Shown here in pieces: positions 23,019 to 34,849 of a stretch of DNA of 64,000 bases. The notes beneath the pieces are model-generated. The model saw nothing but the letters and a program-made list of their open reading frames with translations. It was not told the DNA's origin and made no database searches. How positions within the stretch are numbered: the first letter of the stretch is position 1; every line of letters begins with the position of its first letter. This DNA comes from Gaeumannomyces sp. JS-464 (Eukaryota; Ascomycota; Sordariomycetes; Magnaporthales; Magnaporthaceae), in NCBI GenBank assembly GCA_002197995.1, contig NGZR01000001.1:11675501-11739500 (forward strand). The letters run 5' to 3'. Made by a program: the position numbers and the translations under genes.

Positions 23019-24638
23019 ATGTGGGTTGCCGTGCCGGACCGCTGCCCCGGCAAGGCCATGGCGACGCCCGCCCGATCGTCCGTCGCCCGCCTCCTGTTCC
23101 TCCTCGTCGCGGCCTGTCTCCTCCTCGGCAGCACCGTCGACGCCTCTGTCGGCGACCGACTTCCAGAATTCCAGGACTGCGTCGAGGTTTGTGCGATTTT
23201 TGTTTTGTTCCGTGTTTTATTTGTGTCACCTTGTCCTCCCTTTGGCCCCATCCGCATGGCCCGGCCCGACGAGAAAGCTCTTGCCTCCTGTCCGCCGTCT
23301 CAGACACCGCTGACCTGACCGGCTTGTGTGCATATCTAGCTATGCAAGCAAGAGAATTGCCATCCCGAGACGCTTGAGCACAAAAACAACATCCGTGAGC
23401 CTCCACCACCCGATCCTTCCCTCCGCCGCCAAAGCCACCCGCCCTCTGCCCCCCGACGACCCGACGAGACGTGAGGGCGATTGTCGCAGGGACACACAGA
23501 GAGGCGGTTGTGCAGGCAGGCAGGCAGGCATACAAACACACAGGACAAAGACATATCTCGGGAGTCGGCTGGCCACCTTGGTCGATGGGAGGAACCCGCT
23601 CGCTGACCGCCAGCCCCGTGGAAAAAACATCACAGCACTCATCCACCGGCTCCTCCACTGGACCTGCCCGGACGAGTGCGACTACACGTGCCAGCACATC
23701 ATCACGACATCGCGCGTGGAGGCGGGCCACCCGGTGGTGCAGTTCCACGGCAAGTGGCCGTTCCAGCGCTTCCTGGGCGCGCAGGAGCCGCTCTCGGTTG
23801 TCTTCTCGGCCGGCAACCTGTGGGCCCACGTCTCGGGCCTGCGCCAGCTCCGCCGGCGCGTCCCCGCCTCGTACTCGCTCCGCCGCTTCTACATCGGCTT
23901 CGCACTCGCGGGGTCGTCGGCCTGGATCTTCAGCATCATCTTCCACACGCGCGACTCGCGGGCCACGGAGCAGCTCGACTACTTCGCCGCGGGGGGCTCG
24001 GTCCTGTACGGTCTCTTCCTCGCCGTTGTCCGCATCTTCCGCCTCGACCGCCGCCGCCGCTCCAGCGAGGCCAACTCGGTCCCCTCCACCCCTGACTCCG
24101 GGTCCGCCATCGGCCGCGGTGGGCCCCGGCCGTCGCCGTCGTCGACCGCGTCTCCGGGCCTGCTGCGGCTCTGGATGGCCGTGTGCCTGACGGCGTACGC
24201 GTGCCACGTTGCCTATCTCAAGCTCGTCCGGTGGGACTATACGTACAACATGGCGGCCAACGTGGCCGTGGGCAGTGTCCAGAATCTGCTGTGGAGTTGG
24301 TTCTCGTGGACCCGCTACCGCCGCGAGCGCCGCGCCTGGGCTACGTACCCGGGCCTGGCCGTCGCGTGGATCACCATGGCCATGAGCCTCGAGCTGTTCG
24401 ACTTCCCGCCCATGTGGGGGGCCCTCGACGCCCACAGCCTTTGGCACCTGGGGACCATTGGGCCTACGGTGCTGTGGTACAAGTGAGTACTTTTGAGTTT
24501 CTACATCCTATGGAGTTGATGCTTGTGCGGTACGCCAAATGAGCCGTGTGCTGACAACCGATTAATTACGTGGCTCGCAGCTTTCTGGTGAAAGACTCGC
24601 TGGACGACGTTGCCGCGGCCCCCAGGCTCAAGGAGTGA
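23019..24638 (+). CDS. PER1: Per1/PGAP3 family, ER GPI-phospholipid remodelling protein
   Basis: Four exons: 23019-23186, 23340-23394, 23636-24482 and 24581-24638, giving 375 aa. All three introns are GT...AG and restore the family sequence. Per1 works in the ER, removing an acyl chain from GPI anchors so that GPI proteins can be sorted and reach the wall or surface. Visible features are an N-terminal signal peptide (SSVARLLFLLVAACLLLGS), the Cys-rich lumenal segment with FQDCVELCKQENC and WTCPDECDYTCQHI, VVQFHGKWPFQRFLG, and about seven membrane segments. The CREST-superfamily signature residues are present: FSIIFHTRD in one helix and HSLWHLGT near the C-terminus. An in-frame ATG at 23058 puts the signal peptide at the very N-terminus and is an equally good start (362 aa). 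The loop at about 24055-24160 is a Ser/Pro-rich insertion. Confidence 0.93.
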
Positions 24639-24979
24639 CTATTATGAGGCAGAATACCCCTCATCAAGCTGAAATCCTGCCCTCGCGGGAGGCCAACTGC
24701 CCGACAGTATAAGAAGTAGCTTTATCATATTTAGCTTTGGCTCATTGCTTAGCATCGTAGTATCCACTAGTTAATGCCCAGGGATGCTTGTAACCGATCC
24801 TGCATCCCATCCACGGTGAGATTCGATAATGATATTTTCTATGCTAGAGCACACGTGGCCAGGGATCCGTCTGACAGTGCAGACAGTGAATGGAATACGG
24901 TCAAGGCGGAACCTTGGTTATGTCAGCGCCTGCGTCAGTCAACCCAAGCGAACGACACCAGTCTCTCCGGCTCTACGAA
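24639..24979. other. Intergenic, PER1 to Clr5 gene
   Basis: Short spacer of about 340 bp, moderately AT-rich. It includes an in-frame upstream ATG at 24890 for the next gene, so part of it may be leader or coding. Confidence 0.4.
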
Positions 24980-27943
24980 ATGAGCCACGGTGTGCAATTC
25001 ATCCCAGGCCACAGAGCAGCGACTGGCGGCTCAGGCCCAGCCAGACAACCAGACAGCGCAGCGCACAGGCCCGACCAGCCCAGCCCAGGCGACGAGGATG
25101 GGGTAACCATGGGCTACGATTGGGACGTCCACCGTGACACATGCTACCGCGTGTACGTGGAGGAGCGCAAGTCCATGGACGAGCTGATGGAGTACATGAA
25201 GCTCCACCATGGATTTACCCCGAGGTACGTACGCGCGAACCGCCGCCCGGCCCCGTTGGCCCGATGGCATCCGCTGCCCGCGCGCCGACCTTCCAGTGTC
25301 GGCTTTCTGCTTTGCCCTGGCCCCCGGCCGTTTCGGGCCCCGCCGTGCATGCGTCGTCATGTACCCAAACGTGCAGGCGCTCGCTTCAGGCGGACCACTC
25401 CGGACGCGCCCCCGGCATTCCCGCCTAGCTGGAAGCGGTGGCTCCCCTTGGCCCCCACACCCCGTCCGCGCATAGGTGGTCGAGACCGAGCCGGCATTTA
25501 GGGCAGAACGGACCAAAGCCACAGGCTGTTTGTCTGGCGGGTTCGCTGGCTTGGCACCGCGCCGCAAGAACGACCCCTGACCTGACCCTTCAAATCGAAC
25601 CACACCTGTAGCAAGCGAGCATTCCAGCAGCAGATCCGGAAATGGGAGTTCCCCAGCAAGCAGGTCGGCGCCCACAAGAACCACACGTTGGTCGAGCGGG
25701 TCCGTCAGCTCTGGGAGGCGAATCACGCCCAGCGCGAGATGCTGGCAGTGCTCCGCGATGAGGGCTTCGACGTCAGCGCCCGCCAGCTGGTTCGCCTCCG
25801 CACACACCACCGTTGGCTGCTCCGCCTGCCAAGGGCAGAGGACCTCGGAGGAAAGAGCAGCGGCGGTGACAACTCCCTCGGAGCCAGTTCCCGGGCGGCC
25901 AAGCGCGACGACACAACCGCCGAGCTAGTGCTGGACTCGCTCATCGGCCACGGTGAGGAAGAGACTGCGGACCAGGACGAGGACGATGATGAAAATGATG
26001 GCAGCGGCAACGATGGTGACAATGACGTCACCGACCCTGGTGACAGTAACGCCAGCCCTGGTCCAGACTTGACCGAAGCCGCCGCCGCTGCGGCGCTGCA
26101 GACGGCTGAAGAGGCAGCAGCCAGACGCGGGCGGCGACGGCAGCAGCTCGAGGCCGAGTCGGCGGAGCGGTGGGAGTCGCGCAAGCGGCGGCGGAGGACG
26201 CGCGACTGGGCGGGGCTCCCCGCGGACCCGGCCGGTTGTCCGCCGCGATTCCCGTCCGAGACTACGCTGACGGAGAGCAAGGCTCTGCTCGGCCTGGACG
26301 CAGAGACGTACAACCAGGTGCGCCGGGAGTTCCAGCGCATCTGCGAGGCCGAGGGTCTGCTGCGCAAGACTGCGGCTGGTCAGGCTGCCTGGGAGGAGGC
26401 CAAGGCCCGCCTGGTACGCGAGACGCCGCACCTGTGCAGCGTCATGGGGGACCCCGCAATGGGTGAGGCCCCGGGCGTAGACGCCCAAAGTGACGGCGGC
26501 TACGATGGGGCAGGGGGAGGAGGCGGCGGGCGAAAGAAGCAACGAGGATGCGGAGATGGGATGGCGCTGGCCCTAGACGTCATCTGCACCGACGTGACCA
26601 AGCGCCTCCGCGCATCCGAAGGGACTGGACCGGCGGGGCGGCGGCCGACGCTGGCCGAGGTCAAGAACACACTCGGCGTCAATCCGGACCAGGCGCGACG
26701 TATGCGGCTTGTCTTTAGCCGCATTTTGGCTGAGGAACAGTTCACGACCAAGCTCGAAGTCGGGAGTGAACGCTGGGAGGAACTCAAGCGGCGATGGCAG
26801 GATGAGTCGCCCGAGTTCCGCAACGCCCTTCTGCCGTCGTTCCAGATGGGGACACCAGGGGCTAGTGGCGCAGTGGCGGGCGATGAACAGGACAAGGCGA
26901 CCGAGGAGCATCGCGGTCGGCGGGCCGAAAAGCTGCGGGCGGTCGAGTTCATGGCCAGGGACATCATGAAAAGATTCAGGGATGACGTGTCCAGGCGGCG
27001 GAACAAGGAGACGGGCAGCGCCAGCGCCAGCACCGAGATCCCGCCACTCTTGCAGCAGCTGTCCATCGATGACGAGGCGGCCATTCTGGAGCCGGGCATT
27101 GCGAGCACGGACATGGGCGACGGGCTCGATGGCAGCAGCGATGGTAACGGCTATGGGACTGGCCTTTCGCTCATGGTGCCCAGCACGCCCGTGTCGCATC
27201 TGCAGATGCAGCATATGGGGGTGGCGCTTCAGATAGCAACGCCGCCTCAGCAGGTGCAGGTGCAAGTGCAGGACCAGATGGCACAGCAAATGCACCATGG
27301 TGTCCCACAGCACGGGCTGGACAACAACACAGCGGTGATGGTCGCTTCGGGAGGCCTATCGTTGGACGCGCACATGGGCTCGTCACTCCTGCTTGCGGCA
27401 GATGCGCAGGCAGCGTTTGTAAACCAGCAACAATACATGCAGGATCTGCAGCACCACCAAGCCGCCGTGTTTAGCCAGCACGAGCAGCAGCACAATCTCC
27501 AGCAGCACCAGCAGCAGCAACAGCAACAGCATAACCTTCACCATCACAGCCATCATCATCATCATCTTCATCATCAAACTCACCACGAACAACAACGCCC
27601 AAGCCTGGCCGTCTTTCTCCAGCTGCACCCGCGGTCGTCGATCATCAGCGACTTCCATGAGCTCTGGGTGGCGACTATCGGCGGCGGCGGCGGCGGGACG
27701 CCATCATCGTCGCAGCCCGGGGGCTCGACACTGCTAGAGGAGCTCAAGGCAGCCGCGGTGGAGAAGTTCGCGCCAGGGGTTGTCTGCGTTATGGTCGAGG
27801 GTCTGGTCAAGGACTCCAAGATGATTGACGACATCCCGCTCCAGATAAACGACGAGCGCGAGCTCGCCGCCTACCTGCAGCACGTGGACACAGTCGGGGG
27901 CGCGCCGAGATTCAACGTGCTACTGCAGTATGGTGTTACATAA
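24980..27943 (+). CDS. Clr5-domain protein with duplicated module and Gln/His-rich tract
   Basis: Exons 24980-25224 and 25612-27943, with an unusually long intron of 387 bp, give 858 aa. Alternative in-frame starts are 24890 and 25109 (best Kozak context). The Clr5 domain (about residues 46-98, split by the intron) includes RKSMDELMEYMKLHHGFTPS and KRAFQQQIRKWEF. It is followed by HTLVERVRQLWEANHAQREM and a second helical unit, FDVSARQLVRLRTHHRWLLR. This domain is found in fungal regulators, often as a putative DNA- or protein-binding module. Two related modules of about 50 aa follow (ALLGLDAETYNQVRREFQRI near 301; LGVNPDQARRMRLVFSRIL near 432), each with a conserved Trp-Glu-Glu. A Gln/His-rich tract (about 692-745) precedes a folded C-terminal region (HPRSSIISDFHELWVATIGG to the end). 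A role as a transcriptional regulator is inference. Confidence 0.82.
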
Positions 27944-28847
27944 GGGTCTTTCGTGGCGGCCAAAGGGGTGGTGGGATGCAGCGCAATGCATGTGCGGCTT
28001 TAAACTTTGCTTTGGGTTGCTTAGTGAGCGGTTGCTGCGCTGTGCAACTAGGGCCAGCATTGGTTGGACCGGCTGGGTTTTTACATTTTTTACATGGCGA
28101 TGCGGTATTTGGAATTTTTTTTCATTTTTTTTTTTCACGCCAGCCTTGCCACGCGGTGCAATTGCCACTCGGATGAAGACGCTGATGTGAAGCGCAGTTG
28201 TGCGTCGTGAAAGTCTCCTTGCCCAGCCTGGCGTCCACATCGGGCAACTCCGAGTGCTGAGTCTTGCCGTCTGCACAGGCAGGCTGGAACAAACCGCCTA
28301 CGCCCGTAACAGCGGCAATACGAGCGCAATCGGGGGAGCTCTTGCCGGACCCGCCTGTCCGCCCGAGGAGCAGGGCCAGGTCGGGGGAGTCGAAAGTGGG
28401 GTTGGTGCCAATCGGGGAAGCTGTTTGGTCCACGCTGCCGGCCGCGGCGGACGTTGGATTCGATTTTTCTGCGCTGCGGGCTGCAGCTGGGAATTGATTG
28501 ATGCTGTGCAGGCCCCCAACGCCCGAATCCCTCCACCGGCGCTGCGTTCATGTAGGTTGTCATCAGCCTGCTTAAAGCCTCCAGCTTCCCCTCACTCCCT
28601 CTCGGCCATGCGTCCCTAGCGTGCCCCTGTTCTCCTGTTGTTTGCTTCAAGCACCGCACCTGTTCTCATCAGATTTCTCCATTTTTCTTCTTCTTTTTGC
28701 TGTATAGGTACCTACCCATCCATCGCATCTTCGCCGGGTCTACTCCCCTCCCTAGGTACCTACCCCGGTCTATCCGACAAGCCCGCGTCACTCCCAGCCC
28801 TCCGACCACCGTACCTATATCTAGCTCTGCAGAGGCCAGCGGCGACA
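27944..28847. other. Intergenic, Clr5 gene to DLD1
   Basis: Holds the Clr5 3' flank and the DLD1 promoter and leader. T-rich runs occur at 28093-28136. Two TACCTAGG-type elements (28705-28717 and 28751-28764) lie within 150 bp of the DLD1 start codon. No gene is recognised. Confidence 0.5.
28751..28764. repeat. TACCTAGGTA-type palindrome upstream of DLD1
   Basis: The sequence CCTAGGTACCTACC lies about 85 bp before the DLD1 ATG, with a related copy (TAGGTACCTACCC) at 28705-28717. It is part of the dispersed family and could be in the promoter or 5' leader. Confidence 0.7.
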
Positions 28848-30908
28848 ATGGCGCAGCTCGGCGCAAAAGGGCACAAGGCCCTGGTCGCGAACGTGAGCGC
28901 CCGCCGCTGCTCGATCGCACTGGGCCGCGGGAGCAGCGGTTCCAGCTCCAGCTCCAGCTCCAGCAGCATAGTGCACGCCCCTGCAGGTGCCCGCCTCTCG
29001 TCGACCGACAACGGCAAGCCGACCTTCAAGGGCCAGATGATGCAGGGCATCACACAGCGCCTGGCCAAGGAGAAGGCCGACAGGGAGCGCATGGAGCGGG
29101 AGCGCCAGACGAGCGCCCCCGCCCGCAACGCTGCCACTTCGTTTGGTCAGTCACTGATGCTACCCCAGCCAGCTGCAAATCCAGGCTAACCCCTCGGCCC
29201 AGCCATCCTCTTCGCCGCCGCGGTCGCCTACTACATGGGCACCAAGCTGCCCCACGACCCCGACCCGGCCTCAACGGTGCCGCTCAGCGGCGCACCGCAG
29301 CTCAGGCAGATCAGCCAGGACGAGCTCCAGGCTGCCTGGGCAGACCTCGTGGCTATCGTGGGCAAGGAAAACGTCAGCACCTCGGACTCGGTCCTGGACA
29401 GCCACTCGGGCTCGTCGTGGTCGTCGCACCCGCGCGAGCCCGACGAGCGGCCCTTCTGCGTCGTCTGGCCCCACACCACCGACGAGGTCTCGCGCATCAT
29501 GAAGGTCCTGCACTCGCGCCGCATCCCCGTCACGGGCTACAGCGGCGGCACCTCGCTCGAGGGCCACTTCGCCCCGACCCGCGGCGGCGTCGTCGTTGAC
29601 TTTGGCCGCATGGGCCGCGTCCTGTCCATCAACGACCGCGACCTCGACGCAATTGTCCAGCCGGGCCTGGGCTGGGAGGCTCTCAACGACGCCCTGGCCG
29701 AGCACGGGCTCTTCTTCCCGCCCGACCCGGGCCCGGGCGCCATGATCGGCGGCATGATCGGCACCGGCTGCAGCGGCACCAACGCCTACCGCTACGGCAC
29801 CATGAAGGACTGGGTGCTCTCGCTGACGGTCGTACTGGCCGACGGCACCGTCGTCAAGACGCGCCAGCGGCCCCGCAAGAGCTCGGCCGGCTACGACCTC
29901 ACGCGCCTCTTCATCGGCTCCGAGGGCACCCTGGGCCTGGTGACCGAGGCCACGCTGCGCCTGGCCGTCAAGCCCGCCTCTACCTCGGTCGCCGTCACCA
30001 CCTTCCCCAGCATCCGCCGCGCTGCCGACTGCGTGGCCGCCGTTGTGGGCGCCGGCATCCAGGTCGCCGCCGTCGAGATCCTCGACGACGCACAGATGCA
30101 CTGCATCAACCAGGCCGGCATGACCACACGGCACTGGAAGGAGGCGCCCACGCTCTTCTTCAAGTTCGCCGGCACCCCGGCCGCCGTCAAGGAGCAGGTG
30201 GCCCTGGTCCAGACCATCGCTAAGGGCACCGGCTCGACCAGCTTCGACTTCGCAAAGAACGCCGACGAGCAGGCAGAGCTGTGGAGCGCCCGCAAGGAGG
30301 CCCTCTGGAGCACGGCGGCCTTCAAGAAGGACGGCGACCACATCTGGACCAGCGACGTGGCCGTGCCCATCTCGCGCCTGCCCGACATCATCGAGGAGAC
30401 CAAGCGCGACATGAAGGAGAGCGGCCTGTTTGGCACCATCGTTGGCCACGTGGGCGACGGCAACTTTCACAGTCAGTCTTTATTTCCCCCCCGCGGGTCG
30501 GTACATGGCCATGTGACGACAGAAGGACTAATCAACCAACCCCAAAATCACAGCTATTCTCGTCTACAGCGATCAGCAAAGACAAGCTGCCGTTGACTTT
30601 GAGCACAGGATGGTGAAGAGGGCGATTGAGATGGAGGGCACGGTGACTGTAAGTGCCCTTGACTTCTCTGGTTCTCTTATCCATGCACTCTGGTGAAATG
30701 CTTCTCTAACCAACGTTTGCACTAACGCAAATAGGGCGAGCATGGTGTCGGATTGGTCAAGAGGGACTACCTTCCTCACGAGCTTGGCGATTCGGCTGTC
30801 GATCTGATGCGCAAGATGAAGCTGGCATTTGACCCGCTCTGCCTGCTCAACTGCGACAAGATCGTCCGGATGCAGAGGCCCAAGGCAGGCGAGGTTGGCG
30901 AGTGGTGA
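28848..30908 (+). CDS. DLD1: Mitochondrial D-lactate dehydrogenase (cytochrome)
   Basis: Four exons: 28848-29145, 29203-30471, 30554-30648 and 30735-30908, giving 611 aa. The enzyme oxidises D-lactate to pyruvate with FAD and passes electrons to cytochrome c from the inner mitochondrial membrane. The N-terminus is Ser/Arg/Ala-rich like a mitochondrial presequence, followed by one hydrophobic segment (AILFAAAVAYYMGTK, about residues 100-114). The FAD-binding PCMH-type domain (about 180-320) includes VTGYSGGTSLEGH, FFPPDPGPGAMIGGMIGTGC and YDLTRLFIGSEGTLGLVTEA. The FAD-oxidase C-terminal domain carries VGHVGDGNFH and GEHGVGLVKRDYL, which hold the catalytic and metal-binding histidines. The introns are 57, 82 and 86 bp. 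The related D-2-hydroxyglutarate dehydrogenase is less likely, given the presequence-plus-TM N-terminus and the VVWPHTTDEV pattern. The frame is clean. Confidence 0.94.
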
Positions 30909-31773
30909 AGCACATGGTTAATACTTAATATTACTCGCTGTGCCTTCCTGTTGCACGTCTCCACGCTCAGAACCTATGACTGTCTGTCTATGAGCACCCT
31001 TAACTCAGTATCTATACATACGAGATTTAACATATACCCGGAGTTGGATTCACTCTCTGAGCAAAGCAAGCGCGCCAGAAAACACAAGCCAGAATACAAA
31101 GGAAATCAGGCTTGTTTCTCTCGTCACACGGTGACGGTTCAGGCCGCGAGTCTATACAAGGGCCATCCACGGTACTAGAGGTACATCCCATATGCAGATT
31201 CATGCCGCCCCCTCAAGGCAGATAGCACGCCACGATTACACATAGCACAGGTGGCGCACAAAGCGGAGCACATAGAGACCAGGCTACCCGAACGGGAGAC
31301 TCTTGGTGGCGAACGGCAAGCGGTACCGGGGCTTGACTTTGACTGCCGAGACGGGATCATCCCCCTATGCCGGTGTCTCGAGGGGCGTTTCGGGGGGTTG
31401 GAAAGTTTACTTGCACCACACGCGTCATTCCTTCTTGGAGAATGGCCCGTCCGGAAAGCATGGCCGAGAGGGAGGGATAGGATGAGACGAGTCCGAATTA
31501 CTGTACATACAGAGCCGGGCTTTGTCAACCGAACGAGTTTCAAATGCCGTCATCGTCCGGTCTACGCATCTCCTCTTACTTTGGCTGCTATGCTATCGAT
31601 ACAGGACTACTCAGTACCTATGTACGTAGGTATGTACGGGGCGATGGACGGGGCCGTTGTCCGGTATCTTGGGCACGCCGGTCTTTCGTCGCCTCCCCCA
31701 CCTCGCCTACCTGGACGGTTTTGTGTGTCGATTTTACGTACATAGGGTGACGGCGTGAGACTCGAAGGTGTAC

Positions 31774-31776
<3 letters not shown>

Positions 31777-31804
<28 letters not shown>
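31777..31804. repeat. (TG)n microsatellite
   Basis: Fourteen TG units, followed 60 bp later by a 24-nt T run at 31865-31888. Both lie in non-coding DNA. Confidence 0.9.
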
Positions 31805-32167
31805 ATGACGCCTTGCATCCTGGACAACGCCCGCGCGCGGCTATTCCACGTCGACTCTGCCCGCTTTTTTTTTTTTTTTTTTTTTTTGGTTTTCAAGGGA
31901 CGGATTTGTCGCCGTCCCCCAAGCTGGCAGGCATGTGTTTATCCCGCCAAAATGGGTAACGTGCCCGAACGCGCGCGGGGCGGGGGGTTTGGTTTGGTTT
32001 GCGATGTGATGTGACAGTGATTGGCGGGGGAACTACCTACCTATTGAGATGTGAGATGTAATGTGTGATGGATGGCCGATGACGGTCGCACGACATGGAG
32101 ACAGACACTGTCGGTCTGCTGCCGCGGCAGGGTTGGTTATAGTGGCCGCGGCCTATTTTCTAAATTT

Positions 32168-32199
32168 AGGTAGGCAGGCAGGTAGGCAGGCAGGTAGGC
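32168..32199. repeat. AGGT/AGGC tetranucleotide mini-repeat
   Basis: Alternating AGGT and AGGC units across about 32 bp. The AGGT units resemble half of the TACCTAGGTA palindrome seen elsewhere, which may indicate common origin by slippage. Confidence 0.7.
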
Positions 32200-32779
32200 C
32201 CGTCTTCTTGGGCGATCCACTTGTGCGCAGGGAAAAAAAAAAAAAACGGGCGCCCTCGTGCAGTCTTTCCTAGATCCGACCCCGCCTCAGTGACCAATTC
32301 GACCTTGGACTCGGGCTCGAGGAATGCAGAACTGAATCATCGGCATATGCGTGGCGAGCCTCACTCATCAATCACACCTTTTTTTTTTCCCCTTCTTTTC
32401 TTCGTGTGTGGCTTAGTTCCCTGCGATCCTCTCCTTCCACAAAACAAACACATGGCATTGACCGTTCGGATTCATGCCTGGGGGGGTCTGGAACCTTCCT
32501 TGTGCATAGTGTGTGGCCCGAGCTCCCCGCCGTGCATACATATGTACCTACACACACACACAGACATAGCCCTTGCATGACAGCACGACAGCGCGACGGA
32601 CAGCGCCGCGTGGGGGCACCTGGCCTGACACCCTGCGCGAGAGGGACGGCGCCTACTGTATGTATAGCCGCCCGTCTAAGATGCGCTGGCCGCACTCAAC
32701 GTCGGCTGTTTTTTGCGCCATGCGATGGATACCTGTTTCCCTGCTCTTGATTCTGCGCACCAGAACACGACATCCTTGG

Positions 32780-32804
32780 ACCTACCTACCTAGGTACCTA
32801 GGTA
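32780..32804. repeat. TACCTAGGTA-type palindrome cluster
   Basis: ACCTACCTACC followed by TAGGTACCTAGGTA: two overlapping palindrome cores in non-coding DNA between the convergent DLD1 and MADS genes. Confidence 0.8.
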
Positions 32805-33662
32805 AGCAGCATTCGCGTGCGAGAGTGGGCATGCTCCTTCCACGGTCTTGCCCGTTTTGAAATTGTGGAGAGCCGGTCGAGCCGACGTGGGTGAAGATCA
32901 AACCAGAGGCTGTGCGCCAGTCCCGTCTGCTGACACAGCAATTATCGCAAACTCTCGCACCAGTCAGTTATCGTCACATCATGCCCAAGCGTCAACAGAA
33001 AAAAATGGAGAGTCAAAGAGCCAACCGTTCCTAGAAAGGCAACTAAATCACAGGGATCCATTATGTGGCATCGAGCATCTTTATTCCGTTCCGTCATGTA
33101 CGCTTTGGAAACCAATGCGTAGTAAGACCCATTCCGTATGACCCATCGAAACATTGTCCCAAGCGCCCTTTCCAGAATCATCAACGCCATGCCAAGACAA
33201 AAGTGTGTCCGTAAATGAGAGTGTGTGTGCAGATGCGGCAGCCTGTCAAGGCTGCTTCCCCCCGACAGAAAGGGGAATAGACTTTCTAGTCCCCAATAAT
33301 GTACCCAACAAAGAGAAATGATGAAAATGAGAGAGAAAAAACAAATCCCCCGAAAATATTGAGAATAAAGAGATAGACGAAAACGGTGAGTATGATGGGA
33401 AAATTGGCCAACTCCAGACAGAAGCGAAAACAAGAAAGAAATCAAAGTAATGCCGCCGCCTGATTGCGTTGCCCCGCAATGTCCAGCCGAGTGAGGATAG
33501 GAAAGGAATGCATGAAGAGAAAAAGGTGAGCAAAAGGGTACAACAAAAGAAAAGAGGAGAGAAAATGAAAAAAAAGAAGAAAAAAATACACATGGTAATA
33601 TGATACATGGTGAAGTGAAGACATGTTGTTTTCGTGGCGATGTAAATCGGCCTACAAGACCT

Positions 33663-34814
33663 TTACGAGTCCACCTTGACTCTCTTGGGCTCATTGGCGG
33701 CAGTGGCATCCATGGCACCTGTGCTTGATTCGTTATGGGCGGCCAGGTGGTCGGGGCTCTTCCTCTTGTTGTTGATGGCCACCGCTGCGAGGTTTGTGCT
33801 GCTGTTGTGGTTGTCGTCCCTCAGAAAGCTGGGGCCGCTGCCGACAACCGGGGTGGCAAAGTTCAGCGGACTGGGCAGCGTGTTGTTGTTGTCGCCGCCC
33901 CGGAAGTTCCACTCGGGGTAGAAGCTGGAAGGGCTAGGCAGGAACTCGGTGTTGAGGAAACGCGACGGGCAGGGCTGACACGGGCGTGTCCATGTTCATG
34001 CCTGTGCCGCCCTGGTGCTGCTGCTGCGGCGGCCTGCGCGCGAACGGGTTCGGCGGGCCGGTCGCCCCTGCGGAAAGCAGAGCCGACGCAGAGGGCGACG
34101 GAGGCGGCAGGACCATGCTCGAGTTGGAGTGCGAGTCATTATGGCGTGTCGATTGCGACGTCGCGTCTGTCGATTGCCCTCCCGCGGCGACGAGGCCGAC
34201 TCGGCAGTGACGCTCGTCCCGTCGTCCGATTGCTCGTCTGGGATCTGCACCTTGAGCCGCGGCCGCGGTCCACCGGCCCGCAGGCTGTTGGATCGCGATG
34301 GAGGCGTGAAGCCCGCCTCGGGCAGCGATGAGACCGATGCGCGGCCAGCCCTGGGGAAGGTCTGCGAAGTTTCGCCACGCTTAGGCAGCGGCGGCGACGA
34401 GGTGGCGCCGTTGGTCTTGGCCGGCGCAGCATGGCTTGCAGCTCCGTCCAGAGACGAAGACCGGCCAACAGATGGCGGGCTCTTGTCTGTCTTTGCCGGC
34501 TCCGAGTGGAACGCTGCCAAGTGCTGGCTCAGGATGGACCGGTTCTCGTCGATAGGCGTAAAGATGCTGTGCTGCTTCTGGCGAGGCAGCTTCTTCACGC
34601 CCGTGTCCAGCAGGGATGTTTGCGGGATGATGCGTTCCTGCGGGTTGAGTTCCGTCTTGATCTCGATGGGCGCTGGGGGCGGAGGCAATGACCGGGCCTG
34701 CTCTGGTTGCTGTTGCTGCTGAGGCTGCGGTGGAGGCGGCGGAGGCTCGTGGATAACGGGCGGCTGTGGCGGGCTGCTGGTGTGCGGATGCGGCGGCTGT
34801 GGCTGTTGCTGCGG

Positions 34815-34849
<35 letters not shown>

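Larger units (their letters stand above)
30909..33662. other. Convergent intergenic region, DLD1 to MADS-box gene
   Basis: Both flanking genes end here. It is rich in simple repeats: (TG)n at 31777-31804, a 24-T run at 31865-31888, an AGGT/AGGC mini-repeat at 32168-32199 and a TACCTAGG palindrome at 32780-32804. The MADS-gene 3' flank (33180-33620) is A/G-rich on the plus strand, which creates a pyrimidine-rich hydrophobic pseudo-ORF on the minus strand (32942-33718). No gene is called. Confidence 0.5.

Noticed and set aside
22993..24447. 484-aa minus-strand open frame
   Set aside because: It is antisense to PER1, whose spliced product is a clear family member; GC-rich codon bias in the real gene keeps the opposite strand open.
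29271..30470. 399-aa minus-strand open frame
   Set aside because: Antisense shadow of the D-lactate dehydrogenase exon 2; composition follows the sense codons and there is no domain.
28848..30908. D-2-hydroxyglutarate dehydrogenase as identity for the DLD gene
   Set aside because: The presequence plus single TM segment and the VVWPHTTDEV pattern fit cytochrome-type D-lactate dehydrogenase better.
32942..33718. 258-aa hydrophobic minus-strand frame downstream of the MADS gene
   Set aside because: It overlaps the MADS C-terminus out of frame and is created by pyrimidine-rich 3' flank (FFSFSLLF-type composition).
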